A stretch of DNA of 64,000 nucleotides from Acanthaster planci (lineage: Eukaryota; Echinodermata; Asteroidea; Valvatida; Acanthasteridae): positions 1,361,091 to 1,425,090 of the forward strand of contig NW_019091415.1 of NCBI RefSeq assembly GCF_001949145.1, in the 5' to 3' direction. A program made the translations under genes and the position numbers. Below, in pieces: positions 45,071 through 54,900 of the stretch. A model generated the notes under the pieces. That model was not told the origin of the DNA. It saw nothing but the letters and a program-made list of their open reading frames with translations, and ran no database searches. Position 1 is the first letter of the stretch, and each line of letters starts with the position of its first letter.

Positions 45071-45114
45071 GATCTTGCCTCAACAAAGTAGGCGTTTAAA
45101 ATGACGTTGATGTA

Positions 45115-45800
45115 GTTTTACCTTTTAAAGTCTAACAGCGAGGCCACGTATCATCTTTTCCCATCATTACTGTTCTTTTTTTCTGTCTAAATTTATTTAT
45201 TAACAAAAACTATTGTTTACTTCCTTCTTACTACTATTCTTTACTTTATAATTTTTTTTATTCTTTCTTTCTTTCTTTGCTTAAATTTATTGTTTTCTCC
45301 TCAGTATTATTCTTTATTTATTATTTCTTTTACTCTTTCTTTCTTTTCTATGTCTAAATTTAATTGTTTATTTCCTTATTATTTATTTGAAACATAAAAA
45401 ATACGAACAGTTATAAAACAACGCAGATGGGCAACCACACGCATTTCATTTGAAACAAAACCTTCTTTAAAACAGAAACTACAAACACATCATCATTCAA
45501 TTTAAGTTTAAAAACATAACACTCATTTAAGGGAAATTACAAACACATGCACCAATCAAACTTTAACTATACAACACTTGAAAAAAGATCTTGAAAAGAG
45601 AAACATACCGGTAATCGTAATTCGTAAGTAAAACAAGGCTGTAGCATAAAGAAAAATCCAGAAGGAAAAAACAAAAGAAAAAAACAGAAAAACAGAAGTA
45701 AACAAGAGAAACCCTGTGACGACAGCCCTGAAGAAACACCTAATTATATGAAATAAATTGTTTTAGCACATCTAATTTTTCTACTTGTTGCAGATCGAAA
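45115..45800. repeat. T-rich then A-rich low-complexity DNA
   Basis: TTTCTTTC and TTTATT words (45170-45390) followed by AAAC-rich DNA (45400-45720). No gene and no recognisable terminal inverted repeat of the Polinton. Confidence 0.6.
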
Positions 45801-45802
45801 CA

Positions 45803-46027
45803 TTAAAATGTTGACAGGCTAAGTATTGCCATGTCTAAATGCCTGTAATATAACGATAGTTCTTGATTTTGTTCTACTTCATGTAACCACGTATCGATAC
45901 ATTCTTCAAGCCTGTTGTCACGGAGCTCCTCAAGCATATCCAATAAAAACATGTCCAACAGCGCTTCTTTGGTCTCCGTGACGCAAATGTGTTGGGTCTG
46001 TGAGGGGTGGTCAATTGTGCACCCCAC
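45803..46027 (-). CDS. ORF downstream of the PC4-gene exon 3, possibly its continuation
   Basis: The frame 46027-45803 reads 'TIDHPSQTQHICVTETKEAL', 'LDMFLLDMLEELRDNRLEEC', 'IDTWLHEVEQNQELSLYYRH' and ends 'MAILSLSTF'. Its composition (amphipathic, acidic) looks coding. It follows exon 3 of the PC4 gene directly but in another frame, so it would need a one-base shift or an extra splice. Not recognised as a family. Confidence 0.35.
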   Translation of the reverse strand: MGCTIDHPSQTQHICVTETKEALLDMFLLDMLEELRDNRLEECIDTWLHEVEQNQELSLYYRHLDMAILSLSTF

Positions 46028-47530
46028 ACCTGTTTTCTACCATTTCTCCAAAGATCGAATTGATACACATTGCTACGTAAGCAAACAACAAACTTTGCAC
46101 CGGCAACAGGTTGTCCTGGTCCTGGTCGGCGACGAGCGGCTCCGGACGAGGACAACGGGTGGGCTGGCCGGAGGAGTCGGCAGCAGGGCTAGGGCCGGAC
46201 TGACTGGATCCTGCACACCCCATTTAACACCTGCGGTGTTATCAGAAGACTACACCAACACTTTTCACTGCTGTTAAAACTTTGGTGTTATTTGGTGTTA
46301 CTTGTAACACCTTCTAGTGCACTGTAACACTTACAGGTGTGCAAAGTAACATTATCAGTGTTAAAGTAACACCCTATGGTGTGGTCATCTGATAACACCC
46401 AAAAGTGTTGATTTTAACACCCAAGTTTTTACAGTGTGGGCTATTTTACTTTACTTTTTTCCAAAACATTGCTCACGTGACGGAGACAGTAACATAGACA
46501 AATCAATACGTCAAAAGAAACTTACCATTGTCCAACAAAGTCAAATCGATCACTTCCACTTCCCGATCGTCTTGGGCAAGCCCTTGGACATCTGCGTGTT
46601 ACAAGGAATGAAATAAGCCAAAAAATACGGAAGGAAATGGATAGCCGTAGGTGAGGTTTATGACGGTTGTAAGAGAGTACGGTATTGATAAGAAATGTTA
46701 CTTACTCATTTCCCAACTTGGATGGTGCACAGTTGATGCATGAGGTGCGGGTGGGCCAGCTTGTCCCCACATCGGGTCGTCTACCACGAGGCCGTCCAGT
46801 CTCGCCCACTCCTCCTCAGCGTTAAAGTTTCGGCAAAAAACTCTGAGCCACGGCGATGGTGCTGACGACGAAGGCGTTGGTGATAATGCAGAAGATGGCA
46901 TATAACGATGATAAGATGGCGTAAGTGATGTTGGCGTCGAAGCGAGATGAGTCTCGAGGGGTGAACCCTCCCCTTTTTATCCATTTCCCTCGTCTTTATT
47001 CGTTTGTTAAATTTCCAACCAACTTTACTGTAACCAATACACATGTCGTCCACTTGGGTAATGGCTTCAACGATGGCAGGTATCATTGTTTTAAGAAACT
47101 CCCACTCTGGAACCGTGAGGTTAATCCCTCGTCCGGGAACCAATGGGAAGCCCTTCTGCTTGGTCTGATAATAATCTCTTATTTTTACATGATGTACATC
47201 CCGAAACTTTTCGATAACGACATATCGATTGTTCTTCAGTTTCAGTCTCTGAGAAAATATTAAATCTTTAATAGTTGTCTCCGGTGCCCTTGATGGCGTC
47301 GTCATTCTCTCTTCCAAAAATGCCCGTTTTCTCGATCCTTCTTCTGGTTTAACCAAGTCTGGTTTGTTCGAGTCTATCACAAGTACTTGAGCCCGCTGTT
47401 CCATCTCGTGACGAAATTCTGAGACCTCGTAAAGACTACCAGCCAAAGCCCAGCTATAACTCGGTGTACACGACGGCAATGTGTTCCTTTTTGGTGACCA
47501 CACTGCTTGGGTTTTTTCCGGACAAGCCAT
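46011..47530 (-). CDS. PC4 (p15) coactivator-domain protein, three exons
   Basis: Exons by splice signals: 47530-46706 (donor A|GTAAGT), 46591-46526 (acceptor CGCAG|A, donor G|GTAAGT), and 46210-46011 (acceptor GTGCAG|G). The phases fit: exon 2 reads 'VQGLAQDDREVEVIDLTLLD' without a stop. Residues about 102-157 of exon 1 form a PC4 domain, 'RYVVIEKFRDVHHVKIRDYY', then 'GRGINLTVPEWEFLK'; PC4 proteins bind single-stranded DNA and act in transcription and repair. Exon 2 contains VIDLT, a SUMO-interacting-type motif. Odd points: exon 1 changes frame near 46970, at AAAAAGGGGAGGG (error or frameshift; after it 'SALSPTPSSSAPSPW'), and exon 3 ends shortly at 'ENRCGVHN'. It may be a host gene or a gene carried by a mobile element; PC4-like copies in repeats are known. 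Confidence 0.65.
46213..46437. mobile_element. Palindromic MITE with GGTGTTA-rich arms
   Basis: An inverted repeat of about 225 bp. The left part TTTAACACC...GGTGTTATCAGAAGAC mirrors the right part GTCATCTGATAACACC...; the right end read inward is CACTGTAAAAACTTGGG. Many AACACC/GGTGTT words. It lies wholly in intron 2 of the PC4 gene, with its left edge touching the exon 3 splice acceptor. The CACTGTAAAAA end is seen in several MITE families; the superfamily is not settled. Confidence 0.75.
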
Positions 47531-47945
47531 CTTTCCAATACTACTTCAAACCAGAATGATATCCCTTTGCCCCGACAAAGCCTTTATCCCATTTAGGAGG
47601 GGTTGAAGCCTGTTAGAACTTAATAAACTTCATTTATAATTTGTGCTAAATTGATTTTACTGATGTATCATAACACTGATATCCAGGAGCTCGCAAAGTG
47701 CATGTACGCCCTAATGAGTAATGACTAAAGCTTTCACCATTAGAGTTGTCTTTCTGTCCCCAAGATACATTTTTGAAGATAAATTCTTCAGTTGTGCTGC
47801 TTTGTTAGCATATACATGTACATACAAGGAGTAACAGAAGCATTTAAATAAAATGCTTCCTTTACACTGGACATACATGTAGTTACCATTGAGCTGTTAT
47901 ATTCATTTTGTTTAGATCTGCATAAATTTTATTTGAATTCTACAA
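47531..47945. other. Upstream region of the PC4 gene
   Basis: AT-rich, no gene. It should contain the promoter of the minus-strand PC4 gene, but no TATA or initiator stands out. Confidence 0.35.
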
Positions 47946-47947
47946 TT

Positions 47948-48060
47948 TAAGCACAAGGTCTCGAGGTCTCGGATGGTCAGGTCTCGGTCTTGGTCTTGAA
48001 CCTTGGTCTCGGTCCTCCTGGTCTCGGTCTTCGTCTTGAACTCCAAGGTCAGGCTCGGCT
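47948..48060. repeat. GGTCTCGG-rich array, left arm
   Basis: Repeated GGTCTCGGTCTTG and GGTCTCGAGGTCTCGG words. The inverted counterpart is at 49795-49945. Confidence 0.75.
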
Positions 48061-48839
48061 ACCACACTGATGCATGTGCATACTTGGAAAAAATGCATTG
48101 AACAGAAACGCCAAAATACAGATAAATGTGGATTTTCAAGTTTACGAACGGACACGCATCTTTATTAATTGATTTTGGCTAAGTAACCAATGTGTTCATT
48201 TAAATTACTCGGTTCAAACAAAAGTTTATCGTTAAGGTTTGTACTGCATAAACTTGTTTCGATGTATTGTATTTTGAAGTTCAGAAATACAAGAAACCTC
48301 TGGCGATTATCTTAAAAACATTTTTCTTCAAAAGCTACACGTGTGGATGTTTATGGAGATGTTGACGATGTACCTGTGCATGGATACCAATTTTCCACAG
48401 AGGCTGGGATATCTTTATTCAAGATTTCCTCTATCGTGTTCCTTCTCCCTCGTCATCTGTAAGAGTTTGTCCTCTACTACCATAGTATTTCTTTGTTTGT
48501 AGTTTGAGTTCTTCCATACAATGTTTTCATTTTTCCATTTTAACTGTTTTTAGCGACACGCAGCCGTGCCCTATACCCACTTCCTCTTGTCTGATTTCAA
48601 GCTTGATTTTTCTTCGTTGTCTTTAGTTGCTCCTGTACTTGTTGTCCATGGTATGACAGTTTGATATATTTTCTCTCGTAAGACATCCCTCCAAAATGCG
48701 GCACTTGTCCATGGCTTCTAATTCTTTTCCCTGATTTTCAAGACCTCTTTAGCTAACTTGTCAAATGTGTTCCTGAAATTTTCCCACTTTGTCTGTACTT
48801 TTTTGAACTGCTTCAATGCAAGCCTCCATAGCCAGATTT

Positions 48840-49740
48840 TCAGCGGCATCTATTTATTCCTGTCCTGGTGAATTGCTCAGGACCAACTAGCAGGGACTCG
48901 TTGGGGCTATAGGAGGTCAAAGTGGCAAATCCAGGGGAGATATCAGAGTCCTCCTTGCATGCATGACCTAGAAATTCAATGTCTGAGAATGCCGATTCTA
49001 CGTGGTTCTTGGTTGTCTCAGAAACTGTTTGTTTGGAGGATCTGCGTCTGGCCGCAGCTATCTTTTCCTTGGCTATGTCAGGGATAGCAGATTCAGAAAG
49101 GTAAGTTTCAAAGTTGTCCGACAGAAAGTGGTAGTAGTTCCTAGAGCGGGCGTAGGGGTGCCAGCGTTTTGCCTTAACCGGTCTGTCCATAGTGTCAACG
49201 CAAGCACGGTAAACGACGGACATCGAGGAACGACGGACATCGAGGTGTCTGTTCCTAGCGAGTGTCGCTTCAACGACGGGCGATCCTGGTTGTCCTGTTG
49301 CGGTGCAGGGCAAGGGAGTCCAAGCACCTTAACGGAGGCAGAGGCTAGATTATGAGGGGAATAGGCTACCCATTGAGAGGGGTTCCTCCTCGTCTGATAA
49401 CAGATCCGCAAAATCGTGTGCATGCAGATCGGGATTAGTGGTAGACTTAGCCAGGCAAGGGATATTGGTGTGGTATGGGCTCCCACAGTCCGGTGACTCA
49501 AGGTGGAGGAGTAGGGATTCTGATCCGGGTGCAGTGGTTGGATGATGTGGAGGCTGTACTGTACGAGTGCAGACAATGTTGCCGAAATAGCACGAAGCAT
49601 TTCCTTGAGATAAAGGGGAGTTGCCTGTGTGCTTTGTCTTCTTTGTTTGGAAGGACATCAAAGGAAGAAGATAGAGTCTTGCATTTCTTCCTAGATGAGG
49701 ACTCGGACCAGGAAGTGTGCAGAGAGTCCGGATAGGTCAG
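48840..49740 (-). pseudogene. DIRS gag-like fragment, second copy
   Basis: Minus-strand frames carry 'FADLLSDEEEPLSMGSL' (about 49407-49357), matching 'NSADLMSDKEEPLSMGSL' at 57100 kb-scale position 57150-57100, then 'KNHVESAFSDIEFLGHA', which parallels 'KNQMETVFSDMDLAAR' of the 56.7-kb gag, and 'NESLLVGPEQFT', parallel to 'KSLLIGFEQFT'. It is therefore the same DIRS ORF1 in a second, 3'-truncated copy. No RT follows at 48840. Several frame changes. Confidence 0.65.
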
Positions 49741-49794
49741 AGACGTATCCGAAGGAGGAAACGCTGTGCCGAGGTGTTGTCAAAAGTCTGGACA

Positions 49795-49945
49795 AGTACA
49801 GCTGGTTAAAAAGTCTGGTCTCAATTCGAGACCAGGGAAAATATTGAGACCCCAAATATCCGAGACTGAGATCAAGACCGAGACCACTGGGTATCGAGAC
49901 CGCAAAAAAAGTGGTCTCAAGACCGAGACCTACAACATTGATGTT
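49795..49945. repeat. GAGACC-rich array, right arm
   Basis: CAAGACCGAGACC, GTGGTCTCAAGACCGAGACC and related words, the reverse complement of the 47948-48060 array. The pair brackets the DIRS gag fragment. Confidence 0.75.
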
Positions 49946-50099
49946 CTTCACTGTGAATGTAACAAAGATGTGTGTCTCTTCATGAAAACAAAATTACCAG
50001 ATGACCTACTTTTGGGCCTTTCCAGTCAATATTGTTGCGTATCTCTAAATTATTATTTATTCTATGTTGCACTTATGCCTAAGAGTTTTCTTCATCACT

Positions 50100-50830
50100 A
50101 TAGCATCGTTGTGTATAAAACTATTGAATGCAGTTGAGCCTTATCTCACGCCTTGTCTTGCTGCATGATTGCCAGAGTTGTGCATCGCATTTGACCCTTG
50201 CGACCATACATGAATATGCATAGAATGATTGACCTGCCCTGTGTGTTGCCGCTATCTGCTCTTGCTCCGCCCTCGTGCCATGCGGCCGGGAGACACTTCC
50301 GTCATGCACTGCAGCCAGCCTGCTTGCGCGTGACCTGCACTAGCGTTGCGTCATTTCGTATTACGTATGCTGTATTTGCACACACTCCGCTTAGAGACAG
50401 TGGCAGGGAAGTCCTCATTGGTTATTCCTCGAAAGAGTTATACGTATATTCATGATACGAGAAGCCCGAATTCTCTATACAAGGCGAGGATTTCCTAACT
50501 CTTGCTGTCTTGCCTCCTGGTCTGACTATTCATTGTTGTGCACTCTGATACATGTTATGGGCAACAGAGTGTTGTGCGGTTCGAGGTAGTAGCCCTATGC
50601 TGTTCCGGCACACACAGCTGTGTAGCTGGCGGAGCCTTAGCGGCCCACTCCCGCTACGGTCAGTCCGTCTGACGGAATTTCCACCCCATGTTCAGTTGTT
50701 AAACTTCACACGTGTGCCTTGCCTGGCTGTAAGCAGTCTGATACTCTTGAACCTCAGCTGCAATACTGTACACTACAGTATAATAAACCAGAGTCATACT
50801 GTCTCCCGAAAGTCCTGCTTCCTGCTATGA
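50100..50830 (+). mobile_element. Possible solo LTR
   Basis: The segment has the look of an LTR: a TATA-like TATAAAACTATT (50115-50126), a GC-richer middle, and AATAAACC at about 50783 near the end, followed by CTGTCTCCCGAAAG. No matching copy or coding region is in the window and no target duplication was identified. Confidence 0.25.
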
Positions 50831-51254
50831 TTTTAATTGTTGACCCCAGTATTAATTAATCCCAACATTAATGTAATTTTGACATTAATCATGTTTTACT
50901 TGAGGAAGCATGTAAAAAGGTCAAGTACCATGTTTTAGAATAAAAAAGTGAATTCAAATATTAATACATGTACACACATAACCTGTAAACAAAACATGTA
51001 GCAGGCATTTTACAAGCTGAATATACCACGACAAAGGATGAGAAAATTTAATGAAAATATTCATCAACATAGTGAAGTTTAAGTACATGTATGCGGACAA
51101 TGAATGCACAGTACTCGAAGGAGACGTAACTGAGTGCTCCCAACACGTAATAATGAACAAGACAAAGAAAGACAAAATACAGGAATCGCATGACAAATTA
51201 TGTCTAAGCTCAAAGATGTGGTCTTTGCAGATGAAATGCTGCCCTTTTCATGCA

Positions 51255-51935
51255 ATCCGTCCCGGCTACAAAGGAAAACAACATCTTGTCTGACCTGGCA
51301 AAGAAAGCTAAAGCTTATAAAATCAACTGAAGGAAAACTAAGATCACAAGATTGAAGTGTACAAAGATGAATGCTGTACAATTTGAGGGCAATGAAATAG
51401 ACGATGTTGACAAATTATCTTATCAGGGTGCTCTTGTACATGTGTTTAAGTAAGAGGAAGAAAAAGAAAGACATGGGTATTAGGATAAACAACGCAATGA
51501 TAGCTTTTACAAAGTTTTACAAAAATGCGATCTAAAAAGTCCTTGGAAAGACCTATACTTCGTTATGAACAAAAGTAATAAAACTTGACTTCCTTCCTTC
51601 CAGAAAAAGTGCTCGAAGCAAGGCTGATAAATATCTCGCCAGTATTTCAATAGACAAGATAGATGTTTTTATCTAAACTCCAAGAATAATTCAAGGTCTT
51701 ATAAAGTCAAATGCCCGTCACTGTATGATAATGTGGCAGCCAGAAGGTAAACGCAAAATTTTCAGACTAAAAACAACTTGGTGGCTGTAAAAACGGAAAG
51801 AAAAAGGAAAGAAAGCAAGGTCAATGGAGAAATTGGAAGAAGGCAAGGGGATTGAGACAAGTTACAGAGGAAGCAGAGTGTGATGACCTTCTATGCCTAA
51901 AGGCACAAAGAAGTCGGGATTCACAAAAAAAGTAA
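51255..51935 (+). pseudogene. LINE reverse-transcriptase C-terminal remnant
   Basis: Plus strand: 'KAKAYKIN' and 'KTKITRLKCTKMNAVQFEG' (51300-51392), 'NEIDDVDKLSYQGALV' (51393-51440), 'MGIRINNAMIAFTKFYKN' (about 51475-51528), and 'WQPEGKRKIFRLKTTWW' (about 51735-51785) followed by a lysine-rich tail. This is the palm/thumb to 'PEGKRK.GRPKTTWRR' end of a jockey/RTE-type LINE protein with stops and shifts. The upstream catalytic part is absent. Confidence 0.7.
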
Positions 51936-51939
51936 TTGC

Positions 51940-52710
51940 CGTTTGTTTTTAATTCAATCTAACAAGCTATCGACTGGTAAATCTCCTGTAGCCACAGCAA
52001 GATTCTTTCCACTTTTTCTGCTGATAGTAATGCTTGCAACAGAAGCTTTTGTTGACAAGAGCACACACGGTTTCTTTGCTGTTTTTGGCTCTCCGTGCAA
52101 TACAAAGAACTCTTTTGTCTTCACAAAATGACTGCTTTGTAATTTTCAAAGCTCTTCCTGTCTCTGTTGAGAGTTCCAGTGAAGTACAGGTTTTTGCTAT
52201 TCAGACGCTGGATGAGGTTGTATGTAGTTTAGTAGCAGTCTCCGAAAATGCAGATGCTGCAAAAGGTACCAAAAAACCCTTTTCAGACTGTCCATCAGCT
52301 GGATCTTTATTTTGCTCGTACGATGTCTTTTTGCCAAAATACACAACAAAATTATGTGCTCATGCCAGCTGAGCCATTATGAAGTCTTGAAGTTTATTAT
52401 GGTGCTTACAAGGCTTCAATGGACTGTACTTTTTATACTTCTACCTATCCTTTCAGCCTGTCACCATCTTGTTAACGGAAACATTGGTTAAAAAAACGGA
52501 TGGAAAGCAACCTGGAACTTGTCGAGAAGAGTATTCACGCATGACTCAATCTTATCCTTTGATGTTGCATCTAAGGACGCATGCAGCGTTAAATGGTAGA
52601 TTTATCCCTCAGAAACTTTTGGCCTTACCACGTGTTACAGTTGATTAGAGAATGTGACCAGTAAGCTTTGATGACTGGCCGTTTGTTGAGTCCCATTGCA
52701 AGGAGAACAG
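51940..52710. other. AT-rich DNA, no gene recognised
   Basis: Short frames on both strands (for example 51967-52149 minus, cysteine-rich) have no similarity I know. Confidence 0.35.
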
Positions 52711-52717
52711 CAAGGAA

Positions 52718-52990
52718 TTTCTCCCCCACCTAACATGGGCCGAGTCTACTTGAGAATATCTACCAAGATTACCAATAGTAATTGCATATCTCCCTAGACC
52801 ATGCGGCATTCGCTTAATTCTCAATCAACCAGTAGAGCGCCCTCATCTCCCAAAGCGTCTCGAAAAAGCCAACATGTTCTTCCTTTTTCGAAAGACATGA
52901 GTGCCTATGCCAAATGGGGAGGAAGAGATGGAGAATGGTAAGCTGGGTAGGTATTTTCTAGTAGACTCGGCCCACATTAGGTGGGAGAAA
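52718..52990. mobile_element. MITE with ~32-bp terminal inverted repeats
   Basis: TTTCTCCCCCACCTAACATG at 52718 (arm to 52750) and the inverted AGTAGACTCGGCCCACATTA at 52960 (arm to 52990) pair over about 31 bp with a one-base indel and two mismatches. The interior of about 210 bp is non-coding. A TTACCAATASTAATTGCA word occurs both inside (52775) and just outside (53015). Confidence 0.75.
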
Positions 52991-53199
52991 GTCTACTGCC
53001 TTCAATCTAGCCAGATTACCAATACTAATTGCAGACTAGCACCACACCGAGGAGGTGGGTTGGTAAGGTAGTACTACCGTGAGTATGTAGAAGGAGATGA
53101 TCCAAAGATATTGCAACATGAAGAGGGGGGGGTTAAAACCCTGATTCACCATACACGGTTGCTTGAGTATGATGATAATCTCTTGCAGGGGTTTGGGAT

Positions 53200-54290
53200 T
53201 GCCAACATCAGAGTTAGTGTAATACTGTCCAGAGGATGAAAACCCCATGCGAGTGGTCCCCCGCAACACATCACAGAGATGGGGATAATAAAAATAATGG
53301 GGATTTCTGGCATGCCACCTTACAAATCGTCGGTTGCACCATGAAGTGACGAATTGTAGATCGTTGCCACACCAGGAATTGATGTATCGTTTGTACAAAG
53401 TCTATGGACAGTACGTCGCTTTATGGTGCACTAAAATTGTCCGATACGTCACTTCATGGTGAAGTCAGTAATAGAAATGTTACTTAGAGGAATCCCCTAA
53501 AAATAGACCCAGGAGGAGGACACAGTCCGGACGTCGTGGGCAAGAATATGACATTTGTATTAGTGGTCCAGGGTGGTAGGCCAATCCTCATTGGCAATCT
53601 TACTTGCTGAGACAACCCACCTGGATACCGTACCCCTGAAGGCCGGGTGGCCAGGCTATGTAGTGGTGATCAGTAGCCGAGAGGCGGATCCCCTGATGTC
53701 CTTTCCCACATACCACTTCTGCATCAGGACAGGACACAAGAGTTTGTCTGAAGAGGAGGCCGATTGTGCCTTAATTGTAGAAACAAACATGCCTGGTGGC
53801 TGGAAGGAAGGGGTCTGATTTTTGTGAGGAACCTTATCATCACTGAACGAAGCGTACTCCAAGTGGTTCCCATCTAATGTGGCCATCAGTTATGGAGACA
53901 GCTTTGATTTCACAGCCCCTCCATGAAGTAACGACAGCTAAGAGGAATGCCAGCTTGATACTCAAGTAAAATAGGACAGAGGTCCGTCCTCTGGGATCAA
54001 ACGGGGGCCAGCCAGAAGTTGCAGAAAGCATCCCCTAGGTTCCAGGACGGGATGAGCTTCTTAGATAGAGGACACTCTATGAACATTCCCCAGAGAAAGT
54101 GATGTGTTGCAGAGCCGTCTGAGATTGTTGATCTGCCACGGCCAAATGGTAATGTCTGGTCGTGGACACCAGGAGGCAAGAGTTTAAAAGATGCATAATG
54201 AAGTCGGCTACGGTTGAAAAAGGTGCCTTAGTCAGATCTGTAGCTTGCCGTTTACACCATGAGTTGACATATCGTATTTAGCTATTCAGC
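53200..54290 (-). pseudogene. DIRS tyrosine recombinase
   Basis: Integration enzyme of DIRS elements. Minus strand: 'KNQTPSFQPPGMFVSTIKAQ' and 'SSSDKLLCPVLMQKWYVGKD' (about 53820-53700), then 'SASRLLITTT', 'AHDVRTVSSSWVYF' and 'GIPLSNI' (to about 53480), an inserted palindrome at 53337-53461, and 'CKVACQKSPLFLLSPSL' (about 53325-53275). The last block corresponds to the W-K-S-P...Y-L-x-D-V box at 37.8 kb, but both the Trp and the nucleophilic Tyr positions are changed (Q and S). Frameshifts and stops; inactive. It follows the RT/RNase H of the same element. Confidence 0.75.
53337..53461. mobile_element. 125-bp palindromic insertion in the DIRS recombinase
   Basis: CACCATGAAGTGACG at 53337-53351 and its exact inverse at 53447-53461. 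Related words (CACCATAAAGCGACG inverted near 53415-53430, CACCATGAGTTGACATATCG at 54258-54277) occur nearby. It splits the recombinase box. Confidence 0.65.
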
Positions 54291-54900
54291 AGTAGAACTT
54301 TCGCATGGGCGACCGACGGCCTCTGGCGGCCATGGTGGCTGTGTCTCGAGAAAGGCCTGCCTCTTGGAACGATCTCCAGATAATGTCCAGCCGGTTAAGT
54401 GCAGGTGAGATAGGTCCGGTTTTAGGATGTAAAACCTGGGTTGGAAGATGTCCAGACAATGTGCCAGGATCAGCGGAATGTTGAGCAGTAGTCTGACAAT
54501 GTGGGGAAACTACAGCTGCCTTGGCCCAAATGGGACGATGAGGAGGATGTGGCAGTTGTCCTATGCTATCTTGGACAGCACCCTTAGAATGAGTGACAAG
54601 GGTGGGAATGCGTATTCTAGAAGTCCTCCAAGGAGACATATGGAGCATCAGTGGCCCTTGCTTGGGGATATAGATATCGACTGCAGAAGATCAGGAGCTG
54701 GGCATTCAGGGGGACACAAAAAGACCCATGTGAGGTCTGTTGATCACATGGAATAGTATCTTGACTATCTTGGGTTGAAACGTCTACGTGATAGGACAGA
54801 CCGTGCCCCAAGAAAAAGCATCTGCCGGGCCGTTCTCTGCTCCAGGAAAGTGTTCGTCACAGAAACTGATGGAGTGTTTTTGGTCCAGTGAAGAAGGCAC
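54290..54900 (-). pseudogene. DIRS region between RNase H and recombinase
   Basis: Minus-strand text such as 'PGAENGPADAFSWG'-like (near 54850-54805), 'FVSPLNAQLLIFCSRYLYPQ' (54720-54660) and 'FQEAGLSRDTATMAARGRRS' (about 54375-54315) agrees with the DIRS connection of RNase H end, linker and N-terminal recombinase. Heavily frame-shifted. Confidence 0.6.

Larger units (their letters stand above)
39345..45110. mobile_element. Polinton (Maverick) remnant
   Basis: Gene order is plus-strand ATPase, small basic protein and a second conserved protein, then minus-strand protease, major capsid, small glycine-rich protein, minor capsid and integrase, the last nearest the right end. This set is diagnostic of Polintons, large self-synthesising DNA transposons related to adenovirus-like viruses. 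DNA polymerase B, normally over 1000 residues, is missing, and I found no long terminal inverted repeats. Spacing is virus-like (overlapping TAATG at 40338; six bases between minor capsid stop and the next ATG at 43241). Most genes have stops or frameshifts. It is a dead, end-truncated copy. Confidence 0.92.

Noticed and set aside
45874-46155. Frame 'MSSSGAARRRPGPGQPVAGA...' as a separate gene
   Set aside because: It overlaps exon 3 of the PC4 gene in another frame; the splice phase favours the exon 3 frame.
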